A program made the translations under genes and the position numbers. From contig NZ_FTNI01000006.1 in NCBI RefSeq assembly GCF_900156315.1, positions 248,001 to 312,000 on the forward strand: a stretch of 64,000 nucleotides of DNA, given 5' to 3'. Position 1 is the first letter of the stretch; each line of letters begins with the position of its first letter. Of the stretch, positions 8,149-16,285 are shown one piece after another. The stretch comes from Microbispora rosea. GTDB taxonomy: Bacteria > Actinomycetota > Actinomycetes > Streptosporangiales > Streptosporangiaceae. The notes under the pieces are model-generated. The model had not been told where the DNA came from and made no database searches. It was given only the letters and a program-made list of their open reading frames with translations.

Positions 8149-9030
8149 ATGGACAGCCGAAGCGAGCTCGCCGACTTTCTTCGTATCCGGCGTGGCCGCC
8201 TGAAGCCTGACCAGGCAGGGCTGCCCGAGGACGGCCGCACGCGCCGGGTTTCGGGACTGCGTCGCGACGAGGTCGCCCGGCTCGCCGGGGTGAGCACCGA
8301 GTACTACACACGGCTCGAACAGGGCCGGGCCGGCAACCCTTCGCCCGAAGTCCTTGAGGCTCTTGGCCGGGCCCTGCACCTGGACGCGTCCGAGACGGAA
8401 CATATGCGTGATCTGCTGAGCCGGCCGAACGCCGCCGCTCGCCGCGCCCACACCGGCCCACAGCGTGTCCGTCCAGGCCTTCACCTGATGCTGCGGACGT
8501 TGCAGCACGTGCCGGCATTCGTCCTCGGCCGGCGGACCGACGTCCTGGCCTCCAACCGACTGGCCCGGGCCGTCCTCACCGACTTCGACGCCCTGCCCGT
8601 GCCGGCCCGCAACCTGGCCCGCTACTACCTGCTCGACCCCTCTGCCCGGCAGACCGTCGGCGACTGGGAACGCATCGCTGCCGAAACCGTGGGAATCCTT
8701 CGCCTGGAGGCCGGTCGCCGGCCCCACGACCGGCAACTCGCAGACCTGGTGGGCGAGCTCATGCTGCGGTCACCGCACTTCACCACCTGGTGGAACGATC
8801 ACCGGGTGCTACGGTGCACCCACGGTGCGAAGCTCCATCATCACCCTGTCGTCGGTGACCTGCATTTCGTCTTCGAGTCCTTCCCGGTTCCCGGAGACGC
8901 GGAACAGACCCTGTACGTCTACAACGTGGAACCGGACTCGCCCACCGAACAGGCGCTGCGCCTGTTCGAGTCCTGGAACGCACCCGCCCCTGACCGAGAA
9001 TCGGCCCGGCCCGCGCCGCCCTCAGGCTGA
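8149..9030 (+). CDS. XRE-family regulator with MmyB-like ligand-binding domain
   Basis: A 293-aa protein. The N-terminal helix-turn-helix (about residues 10-75) has GLRRDEVARLAGVSTEYYTRLE, the typical form. The C-terminal MmyB/PAS-like domain (about 105-265) has the LARYYLLDP and WERIAAETVG segments of this family, which binds fatty-acid-like ligands. ATG 8149 follows GGGGG. It is divergent from the SDR gene across a 172-base region that should hold its operator; I see no clear palindrome there. Confidence 0.9.
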   Translation: MDSRSELADFLRIRRGRLKPDQAGLPEDGRTRRVSGLRRDEVARLAGVSTEYYTRLEQGRAGNPSPEVLEALGRALHLDASETEHMRDLLSRPNAAARRAHTGPQRVRPGLHLMLRTLQHVPAFVLGRRTDVLASNRLARAVLTDFDALPVPARNLARYYLLDPSARQTVGDWERIAAETVGILRLEAGRRPHDRQLADLVGELMLRSPHFTTWWNDHRVLRCTHGAKLHHHPVVGDLHFVFESFPVPGDAEQTLYVYNVEPDSPTEQALRLFESWNAPAPDRESARPAPPSG

Positions 9031-9120
9031 TGCCGCACAAACCCTCGGCCTCGGCAGGGGCTGTCATTCCCAGTGACGCTTTCCGCGACGCTCGATTATG
9101 TGAGCCGGGCCGGGGTCTCG

Positions 9121-9996
9121 CTACTTCGAGGCGGCCCGCACATGCTTGCGAATGTGCTCCGCCCAGGTCTCCGGAGAGTCGACGGGGCTGAAATGCCCTG
9201 TGTTCTCCATGATGTGCAGGTCGTAGTCGCTGTAGTAGTCGTCCAGCGTGTCGTTCCATTCCACGGGGAAGAGCGCATCGCTGTCCGGCCACAGGATGGT
9301 GACATTCTTCGAAAACCTGTCACCCGGCGCCGGTTTGGTCTCGTTGGCGTAGTAGGTGATGGGGTTGCCCTCGGGGTGGCGGAACCACATCGCGCTGGCC
9401 AGGAATGCGCCTGGTTCCGAGTGATTCCCGGTGAGATGGTCGAGGAGAGCGTCGACCGCTGGGGAGCCGGGGGGCGACCAGCTCACCAGATTCTCCCGCA
9501 GCACGGCACGGACGGCTTCCGGCTTTCCGTCGATCAGGTCCTCGACCAGTCTGGTCTTGTACATGATCGCGTGGAGGAAGGCGTTGACCGCCTTCTCCTC
9601 CAGGATTCGCCGCCCGACGCCCATGGTCGGCGGTGCGATGACCAGGGAGTGCGCCAGGTCCGGGCGCTTCATGGCGAGCGTCTGGACGGTGAAGCTGCCC
9701 ACGTCGTACCCGCACAGCACCGCGTTGCCGATGCCCAGTTCGTCGATGAGCGCGATGACACCGTCGACCTGGCCGCTGAGTGAATAGGCGTTGCCGACGT
9801 CCTTCAGGTGTTTGTCGGATTTCCCGTACCCGCGCAGGTCCGGGGTCACCACGTCTACGGTGTCACCCAGAAGCGGCACCACGCGGGAAAACTCCATGTG
9901 ATCTCCCGGGTTGCCGTGTACGAGCAAAACAGGTGTTCCGTGGCCCGAGCGTTCGTAGAAGATTCTGAAGCCCTGTGTCGGCTGCGAAAAAGGCAT
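9121..9996 (-). CDS. Alpha/beta hydrolase, epoxide hydrolase/haloalkane dehalogenase-like
   Basis: A 291-aa alpha/beta hydrolase with oxyanion motif HGNPG (27-31). The nucleophile elbow GYDVGS makes Asp98 the nucleophile, as in epoxide hydrolases and dehalogenases rather than Ser esterases. The acid lies near WPDSDALFP, and the catalytic His is in NTGHFSP near the C-terminus. ATG 9996 is preceded by GGAGG at good spacing. No signal peptide, so cytoplasmic. It is convergent with the XRE gene and appears monocistronic. Confidence 0.9.
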   Translation of the reverse strand: MPFSQPTQGFRIFYERSGHGTPVLLVHGNPGDHMEFSRVVPLLGDTVDVVTPDLRGYGKSDKHLKDVGNAYSLSGQVDGVIALIDELGIGNAVLCGYDVGSFTVQTLAMKRPDLAHSLVIAPPTMGVGRRILEEKAVNAFLHAIMYKTRLVEDLIDGKPEAVRAVLRENLVSWSPPGSPAVDALLDHLTGNHSEPGAFLASAMWFRHPEGNPITYYANETKPAPGDRFSKNVTILWPDSDALFPVEWNDTLDDYYSDYDLHIMENTGHFSPVDSPETWAEHIRKHVRAASK

Positions 9997-10298
9997 GGCA
10001 AACGCCTCCAGTCGCCTATCGGCCGACTACCCGGAGATCAGCGCGGCCTGAGCGTGAACGCTGCTCCTCCCGTCGTGTTGTCCCCTTGCGAACACTGTGG
10101 AGTGTGCTGCCGTACCACACATCGGGGGGTTCCTCGGGATTTTGACGCCTTGGAAGCCGAATCATGGGCATATGGAGACCCCGGAGTCCCTGGTTCTCCG
10201 AAACCTCATCGCATCGAAGGTCATGGAATCTGATCGGCGGGACCGTTCGTTCTGCTGTGTCCCGCTGTGCGGGCGGTGCCCCACTAAGATCGCATCCC
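9997..10298. other. Intergenic region, divergent
   Basis: 302 bases between the epoxide-hydrolase-like gene and the membrane protein. It should contain both promoters. The sequence is less GC-rich than the genes around it. No convincing reading frame, palindrome or hairpin was found. Confidence 0.5.
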
Positions 10299-12176
10299 GT
10301 GCCTCCGAATGGCTTCTGGCGGATTATCAGGATTGTTTTAGTAGGTCTGGTTCTTGCGGCGGCGGTCGTGGGGCTGGTGCTCGGCGACGCTTGGCTCTGG
10401 GCTGCCGTCGAATGGTCGCCGCCGGCCGTTGCGGAGTTCTACATAGGCGGCGGGTTCGACACCCCGACGGTTGTGGCGCTGCTCGTGGCCGCTCTCGTGA
10501 AGGCCGCGCTCCTGTGGCTGATCCTGCGTGCTCCCGCGCCGGGACCGCTGGACCGCCGGGCGAAGGCACTGCGCCGGCTGCTGTATCTGGCGGTGGCGTA
10601 CGCCCTCGTGCTGCGGTATCCGATCGCGCTGCTCCCCGACGCGGTCGATGCGGCATTCCAGCTCGCGTTGTGGACCGCGATCGACGTCCTCTATCTGCTC
10701 GTCATCCGCTGGCGGTCCCGCATGCTGCGCGCGGCGGCCGGAGCCGTGTTCGCGGTCGAACTGGCCGCGATGGCCGACGTACTGCTCGACGAACTCGACC
10801 TCCCGGAGCTTGGATCGGGCTACATCGTCGAACTGGCCTTGATGCTGGGCGGAGTGGCGGCGACCCTCATCACGCTCGTCGGGCAGCGCCGCGACGGCCG
10901 CTGGAGCCGCGGCACGCAGACGGCCGGGTGGCTGTCAGTGGGTGTCTACGCGCTGGTGTTCCCGCTCGACGTCTTCGGAAGAATGTCCGGCGGCGATATG
11001 ACGGTGCCGGTCATGATGGACGCGCTGGGATACGTCGGCACCGTGTGGATCGCGGCGACCGCCCGTGAACTGCCCGCCGAGGGCCGCCCGGCGGACCTGC
11101 CGCCCGCGCGGCGGCGCGTGATCCGCGTCGCGGTGACGGCCGTGGCCGTACTGCCGATCATCGCACTGATCCACCCGGAGGCTACCCCGCACCTCACCTA
11201 CACCGGCTGGTCGATGGACTGCTACGACCGGCCCAGCTTCGGCGACCTGAAACCTGCGGAACGCGACGCCGCGTTCCTGTGCCGGGCGCGGAGCACAGAG
11301 GGCGGAGTCCCGCCCATGTTCCCGGACAGCCTGTCGGACCAGGAGATCCTCGCGTACGGGCGGGCGCTGTGCCGGGCGAAGGACCGCGACGAGCAGCGGG
11401 CGCTTCTGACGCGGGCCGGGAGCGCGTCCGCGCGCAGCGCGGACCAGTGGGACCTCGTCTACGTCTGCCCGGAGATCGTCGGCGCAGCCCATCCCGAGCT
11501 GCTGTGGTCGACCACGGAGGCGGAGGCGGCGAACGCCGCCTACATCGCCGAGAAGAACGCGAAGTGCCGCGACCCGTGGCCCCGGACGAAGGGCGTCGTC
11601 CAGGCCACGGCCAACTACTTCCTGTTCGTCGACGGCGATCCCGGCTATCTGGTCCACGACCCCGAAGACGAGGCGGCCGACGAGGCGGCGGAGCAGGCGA
11701 TGGGCAAGGTCTACGACGACAGCACCCGCGTCGGGGTGACCGACAGCGCGGTGCTCATCGGCCATGTCGCAGACGTCGCCGACGTTTGTCTCACAGTGAA
11801 GGCCTTCCGCACCCCGCCGCCGCAGCGGACGGCCGGATGGGATCAGGTCAACGAGGTGCCGATCGTCAGCCGCAGCGGCCAGCTCACCGTGCCGGAGATG
11901 GGCGAGGGCGGAGAGGTGGGCGCTGGTGCCCCGATGCCGAACCTGGCGATCGCGGGGAAGGGCCGATACCGGCTCCGTGTCTACGTGCGGGTCGACGATG
12001 CAGAAGAGGAGCAGCACCTGGTCGTCGTCTTCCCGGGCGCGTCGAGGAAGAGGCTCAAGCTGAAGCCGCGACCTGTTGCGGGGCGCGCGCTCTCCTTCAA
12101 CAGCCCTTCTTCGGGCGGTCGGAGGGCGGTGGCCCGCGGCGCCGGCGGCCGATCACAGGCAGAGCTGTGGTCGTGA
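10299..12176 (+). CDS. Multi-pass membrane protein with Cys-bearing extracytoplasmic domain
   Basis: A 625-aa protein of unknown function. About nine hydrophobic segments fill residues 5-310. The remaining 300 residues are hydrophilic and contain six scattered cysteines (in DCYDR, FLCRARS, ALCRAK, YVCPE, AKCRD and DVCLTV), compatible with disulfides outside the cell. It ends in a basic, Gly-rich tail. GTG 10299 was chosen because the hydrophobic N-terminus starts right after it; earlier in-frame codons give an implausible basic leader. I recognise no family. It is convergent with the HK/RR operon at 12225-14107. Confidence 0.75.
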   Translation: MPPNGFWRIIRIVLVGLVLAAAVVGLVLGDAWLWAAVEWSPPAVAEFYIGGGFDTPTVVALLVAALVKAALLWLILRAPAPGPLDRRAKALRRLLYLAVAYALVLRYPIALLPDAVDAAFQLALWTAIDVLYLLVIRWRSRMLRAAAGAVFAVELAAMADVLLDELDLPELGSGYIVELALMLGGVAATLITLVGQRRDGRWSRGTQTAGWLSVGVYALVFPLDVFGRMSGGDMTVPVMMDALGYVGTVWIAATARELPAEGRPADLPPARRRVIRVAVTAVAVLPIIALIHPEATPHLTYTGWSMDCYDRPSFGDLKPAERDAAFLCRARSTEGGVPPMFPDSLSDQEILAYGRALCRAKDRDEQRALLTRAGSASARSADQWDLVYVCPEIVGAAHPELLWSTTEAEAANAAYIAEKNAKCRDPWPRTKGVVQATANYFLFVDGDPGYLVHDPEDEAADEAAEQAMGKVYDDSTRVGVTDSAVLIGHVADVADVCLTVKAFRTPPPQRTAGWDQVNEVPIVSRSGQLTVPEMGEGGEVGAGAPMPNLAIAGKGRYRLRVYVRVDDAEEEQHLVVVFPGASRKRLKLKPRPVAGRALSFNSPSSGGRRAVARGAGGRSQAELWS

Positions 12177-12224
12177 GTGCCATACGCCGCGAGCCGGGGC
12201 CGGGGCCGTTGGTGCGCGGCCGTG

Positions 12225-12884
12225 TCAGCGGCCGGGGTGGACGAGGCCGCATTCGTAGGCGAAGACCACGGCTTGGACGCGGTCGCGGAGACCCAGCTTG
12301 CCGAGGATGCGGGTGACATGGGTCTTGACCGTCGGCCCGCTGAGGAAGAGTTCCGCGGCGATCTCCGCGTTGGAGCGGCCTCGAGCGATGAGCCGCAGTA
12401 CCTCGAGTTCGCGTGGGGTCAGCGTCTCGAGTCCGGCCGGGCGGTCAGAGCCCGGCCGCGGGCGGCGGACGTAATCCTCGATCATCCGCCGGGTGATCTC
12501 CGGTGCCAGCAGTGCCTCGCCCGCGGCGACCGTACGGACGGCCCCGGCCAGCTCGCGCGGCGGAGCGCTCTTGAGCAGGAAGCCGCTCGCCCCGGCCCGC
12601 AGCGCCTGGTAGACGTACTCGTCCTCATCGAATGTCGTGAGGATGAGGATGCGCGCCCGGCAGGTGCCGCCGTTCAGCAGATGGCGCGTCGCCTCGATGC
12701 CGTCCAGGCGTGGCATGCGGATGTCCATGAGGATGACGTCGGGCTGCAGCACCGACCCTCGGTCGATGGCCTCGATGCCGTCGACCGCCTCGCCCACCAC
12801 CTCGATGTCGTCCTGACCCTCCAGAATCGAGCGGAAGCCGCCGCGTACGAGGGCTTGGTCGTCGACGAGCAGGACTCTGATCAT
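12225..12884 (-). CDS. NarL/LuxR-family response regulator
   Basis: A 219-aa two-component response regulator. The receiver domain (1-120) has acidic pocket DD8-9 and phospho-acceptor Asp54 in LMDIRMP. The LuxR-type HTH (about 150-210) has LTPRELEVLRLIARG and NAEIAAELFLS. Its ATG overlaps the end of the kinase gene by 4 bases, so the pair is coupled. It would bind DNA as a dimer; a candidate site is the palindrome at 14162-14184 upstream of the operon. Confidence 0.94.
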   Translation of the reverse strand: MIRVLLVDDQALVRGGFRSILEGQDDIEVVGEAVDGIEAIDRGSVLQPDVILMDIRMPRLDGIEATRHLLNGGTCRARILILTTFDEDEYVYQALRAGASGFLLKSAPPRELAGAVRTVAAGEALLAPEITRRMIEDYVRRPRPGSDRPAGLETLTPRELEVLRLIARGRSNAEIAAELFLSGPTVKTHVTRILGKLGLRDRVQAVVFAYECGLVHPGR

Positions 12885-14107
12885 CGCTGGCCCGCCTCCA
12901 GCGGCAACCGCGCCGTCACGGTGAAGCCACCGCCGGGCGTGCCCGCCGTCTCGAGTGAGCCGCCATAGAGCCCGACCCGTTCGCGCATCCCGATCAGGCC
13001 GTGCCCGACGCGGTTGGCGCCTGCTCCGCCCGACCCGCCCGCTCGCCCGGTGTCGCGGACGCTCACCTGTACGGACTGGTCGTCGTAGCGCAATCTGACG
13101 TGCGCGGTGGTCGGCGCGGCGTGTTTCAGCACGTTGGTGAGCGCCTCCTGCACGATCCGGTAGACGGTCAGGTCCACACCGGGTGGAAGCGGGCGGCTCG
13201 AACCCTCCACGGTGAGCTCGACGGGCAGGCCGATCGCGGCCATGTGGCCGACCAGTTCGGCCAGATCGGCCGTGCCTGGCTGCGGCTTGAGCGCGAGCCG
13301 GGCCCGTTCCCCGCGCAGCAGGCCGAGCATGCGCCCGAGTTCCCCGACGGCCTGCCGTCCGGTCTCCTGGACCGAGCGCAGCGGTGCTCGCGCCTTCTGC
13401 GGGTCACGGTCGAGCAGGTCCTCGGCGGCGCCCGCCTGGACCACCATGACGCTGACGCAGTGGGCCACGATGTCGTGCAACTCGCGCGCGATGCGGGCGC
13501 GCTCCTCGGCGAGCGCGGCTCGGATCGCTCCCTCGCGCTCGGCCTCCAGCCGCCGGGCCCGGGCGCGGTCGTCGGAGTGGCTGCGGGCGCGGGCACGCAG
13601 CACCCGGCCGGCGACGAAACACACCGCCAGAGGCACCGCGACGAACGGGATGTTGCCGACGGTGCCGGACTCGGGGTTGCGCAGAAACACGACGACCAAG
13701 CCCACGCCGACGGCCGCCAGGCCGATGAAGGCCCGCGCCGGCTCGCTGTGCCGGGCCACCGAGTAGGTGGCGACCAGGATGGGCAGGAAGTCGCCCCACA
13801 GTGTGACCGTCAGCGGCGTCACCAGCATCGGCCCGGCGATCGCGACCGCGATGATGACGGCCGTGGCGAGCGGCGTCACCCGGCGCAACGCCAGGATCGA
13901 GGTCGCCACCAGCGTGGAGGCGACCACGGCCGGCATCGGGCCGTACGGCGTCGAGTTGTCGAGATGGAACGAAAGGTCGGCCTGGGCGAAGCCGGTGATC
14001 ACAAGGGCGAGCAGCGCGTCGGGGAGCAGCCCGGCCGGTCTGTGCCGCAGCCACGCACGCGTCGGCGACTCCACCCGCGACTGGGCCGGGTTCGTCACGT
14101 CCATCAC
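12881..14107 (-). CDS. Sensor histidine kinase (HisKA_3 type)
   Basis: A 408-aa kinase of the NarL-associated class. The N-terminal half has about five hydrophobic segments with little periplasmic sequence. The phospho-acceptor box is ARELHDIVAHCVSVMVVQ, followed by an HATPase_c domain with YRIVQEALTN (N-box) and GHGLIGMRERV (G-box). It pairs with the response regulator encoded immediately downstream. It is divergent from the small membrane protein at 14309, a likely target by arrangement. The signal is unknown. Confidence 0.93.
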   Translation of the reverse strand: MMDVTNPAQSRVESPTRAWLRHRPAGLLPDALLALVITGFAQADLSFHLDNSTPYGPMPAVVASTLVATSILALRRVTPLATAVIIAVAIAGPMLVTPLTVTLWGDFLPILVATYSVARHSEPARAFIGLAAVGVGLVVVFLRNPESGTVGNIPFVAVPLAVCFVAGRVLRARARSHSDDRARARRLEAEREGAIRAALAEERARIARELHDIVAHCVSVMVVQAGAAEDLLDRDPQKARAPLRSVQETGRQAVGELGRMLGLLRGERARLALKPQPGTADLAELVGHMAAIGLPVELTVEGSSRPLPPGVDLTVYRIVQEALTNVLKHAAPTTAHVRLRYDDQSVQVSVRDTGRAGGSGGAGANRVGHGLIGMRERVGLYGGSLETAGTPGGGFTVTARLPLEAGQR

Positions 14108-14161
14108 AACCGCAAGTTACCTACGGGCGCGCTCGCGTGGCGTCATCCGCAGGTCGCATTT

Positions 14162-14184
14162 CCGGTCGCGTGGTTCGCGACCGG
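14162..14184. promoter_or_regulatory. Inverted repeat, candidate response-regulator operator
   Basis: CCGGTCGC (14162-14169) and GCGACCGG (14177-14184) are a perfect 8-bp inverted repeat with a 7-base spacer, in the divergent region between the histidine kinase and the membrane protein. A related GACCGGT half follows at about 14191. It is a good candidate for autoregulation by the adjacent two-component system. Confidence 0.45.
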
Positions 14185-14308
14185 GGTATCGACCGGTGCC
14201 GACCCCGGTACGACGACGCCGCGGGTGCGCAGGGCCGACGCTGAGGACGCGCAGCCGGCGGACGGCCTTTGCGCACAGCGCCTGGCGCTGCGAACCATGG
14301 AGGAGACC

Positions 14309-14941
14309 ATGACCGTGAACATGAGACGCCTCGCCGGGTGGGCGCTCGTCGCCGGCACGATCGTCGCGTTGGCGGGTTACCTCGCCGCCAACCTGCTCGC
14401 GCCGGGCAACGGCGACGAGGTGTTCCGATACCAGAACTGGCCGCTGTTCGAGGGGATCGCGCTGGTCGGGGACGTCGTCGTCGCGCTGGGACTGCCGGTG
14501 ATCCTGACCTTCGCCGGGCGTGCGCCGAAGCTGCACATGGCCGGCTACGCCGGGGTGTTCGCCGCGCTGGTGATGCTCAATGTCGGCGAGGGCACCACTG
14601 AGGCGTTCGTCAAACCGTATCTGGCCGGCCACGGCGGCATCCCCGCGCAGGAACCGCCGGGTTTCGCCGCCTTCGAGGGTGTCGCGCTCCTGGCGCTGGT
14701 CGTCGGCTCGATCTGCCTCGGCATCGCCGTGCTGCGGGCGCGGACGCTGCCGTGGTGGATCGGGGTGGCGTTGATCGTCTCGTGCCTCCTCGGCGCCCTT
14801 GGGCTGCCCGGGGCCTGGTTCCTGGTGCCCGACGGCGTCTTCTTCGCGGCGCTGTTCGCCATCGGCGTCTTCGCCGTGCGGGGACGGCCGGACCATACCC
14901 CCGCGACGGCCGGGCAGCCGGCCGCCGGGACCCGGAGCTGA
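14309..14941 (+). CDS. Small multi-pass membrane protein
   Basis: A 210-aa protein with about six hydrophobic segments (around residues 10-30, 45-67, 75-95, 120-140, 145-165 and 170-190) and a short hydrophilic C-terminus. No catalytic motif is visible. The start is ambiguous: ATG 14297, ATG 14309 and GTG 14315 are in frame, and GGAGGAG at 14299-14305 best suits the last two. Being divergent from the kinase operon, it may be its target. Function unknown. Confidence 0.75.
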   Translation: MTVNMRRLAGWALVAGTIVALAGYLAANLLAPGNGDEVFRYQNWPLFEGIALVGDVVVALGLPVILTFAGRAPKLHMAGYAGVFAALVMLNVGEGTTEAFVKPYLAGHGGIPAQEPPGFAAFEGVALLALVVGSICLGIAVLRARTLPWWIGVALIVSCLLGALGLPGAWFLVPDGVFFAALFAIGVFAVRGRPDHTPATAGQPAAGTRS

Positions 14942-15007
14942 TCTTCTCGTTTCGCTGTGGGGGCACTTCGCGGTACGGCTGTCCGGGCGTGAGCCACTGA
15001 TACGTCC

Positions 15008-15910
15008 TCAGTCGTAGGTCGAGATCTCGATGAGGTTGTGGTCCGGGTCGCGGATGTACAGGCTGGTGATCGGGCCGAGCGCGCCGGTCCTGGGAACCGG
15101 GCCCTCCTCGATGGTTACGCCCGCGGCGGTTAGATGGGCGGCCACCTGATCCAGAGGCGAGTGGGTGATCAGGCAGAGGTCGGCGCTGCCCGGCACGGGG
15201 CGGAGGGCGTGTGGCCGAATCTCGTTTCCGGCCTGGTGCAGGTTGATCTTGCTGGAGCCGAAGACGAGCGCGTGGCGGCCGCCGCCGAAGGTCACCGGCT
15301 CCATGCCCAGGGCGTCCCGATAGAAGTCGATAGTCCGGGGGATGTCGGCCACGGTCAGGACCAGGTGATCGAGGCTCGCGATGCGGACGGCGAAGGTCTC
15401 CTTGACGGCCTCCCAGGCGGCCGGTGGCAGCAGGTCCCGGTTGCGGGCGAAGAACGCGTGGAGCGCGGTCCCGTGTTTCGCGCGGATCTCCGGGTTGTGC
15501 CGGGCGACGTCGATCTCGTTCGCGGCCGTGATCAGGATGAACGCCCGGAGTTCGGCGGCGGAGGGGTCGACCCGCCGGCCCGTGAACCGGTCCGTGAAGC
15601 GCAGGGCGGGATAGGTGGCCGCGCGGTCGCACGAGGCGTAGAGGTACACCAGCGCCTCGGCCGGGGCCCCGATCACCTCGGCCAGCGCGGCGCGATCGGC
15701 GAGGTCGAGGAGCCGGTGGCCGAAGCCGTCCGTGCCGTAGGCCGCGTGACACAGGCCGGCGAGCTGCACCTCTTCAGGCGCGTCCCAGTCCTTGAGCTGG
15801 GCGGCGACGCGGTGCAGGTGCTCCAGGAGCGTGCCGCCGGGGTGAGGGAGCCCGGCGGCGCCCTTGGAGGCGAGGAATGCGGTCGAATCCGTAAAGGTAT
15901 CCGCTGACAT
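15008..15910 (-). CDS. DUF6817-like domain fused to a VOC (glyoxalase) domain
   Basis: A 300-aa two-domain protein. Residues 1-165 resemble the DUF6817 family (TLLEHLHRVAAQLKDW, LCHAAYGTDGF, and AANEIDVARHN), which has His/Asp positions reminiscent of HD-type metal sites (inference). Residues 172-300 are a vicinal-oxygen-chelate fold: HLVLTVADIPRTIDFYRDAL and DPDHNLIEI with the terminal metal-ligand Glu. ATG 15910 follows AGGCGA, and a TATACA box lies just upstream. The fusion suggests the two domains act on one substrate, which is unknown. Confidence 0.8.
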   Translation of the reverse strand: MSADTFTDSTAFLASKGAAGLPHPGGTLLEHLHRVAAQLKDWDAPEEVQLAGLCHAAYGTDGFGHRLLDLADRAALAEVIGAPAEALVYLYASCDRAATYPALRFTDRFTGRRVDPSAAELRAFILITAANEIDVARHNPEIRAKHGTALHAFFARNRDLLPPAAWEAVKETFAVRIASLDHLVLTVADIPRTIDFYRDALGMEPVTFGGGRHALVFGSSKINLHQAGNEIRPHALRPVPGSADLCLITHSPLDQVAAHLTAAGVTIEEGPVPRTGALGPITSLYIRDPDHNLIEISTYD

Positions 15911-16285
15911 ATTCGCCTTGTATACACCGGCGGGTGAGACCGTCCCCGGCGCGGGGCCCTGATGCGGAGGTCCGTTTCCGCGGTCCCCGGGGCGGCAGCG
16001 GCCGCCACGAGGCCGAGCCGGAGGAGAGCACGGCGGCCGCCGATCTGATCCTTTCAGACGAGGACCTCCCCGCCGTGGACACGCGTGCCTGGTCAGGCGC
16101 CTCCGCCGGACGGAGCGGGCCGCGACCGGTACCGGGTCCGATCAGCGCGGGCGTACAGTCCGAGGCGGTCCAGGATTTCCGGGAACGCCCGCCTTCGGCC
16201 TCGTCGCGGACGACCGGAAAGCCGGCCGAAGAACGCCGGCGGGACTGGGACGCCCGACAGCGACGACGCTCACTGGAGGCGTGTG
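15911..16285. other. Divergent intergenic region
   Basis: 375 bases between the VOC fusion gene and the TMTC-like gene. Near the left edge is GTGTATACA, a near-palindrome containing a -10-like TATACA for the minus-strand gene. A minus-strand peptide around 16120-16200 (AFPEILDRLGLYARA) looks protein-like but has no start or extent, so it may be a decayed remnant. Nothing else is supportable. Confidence 0.4.
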
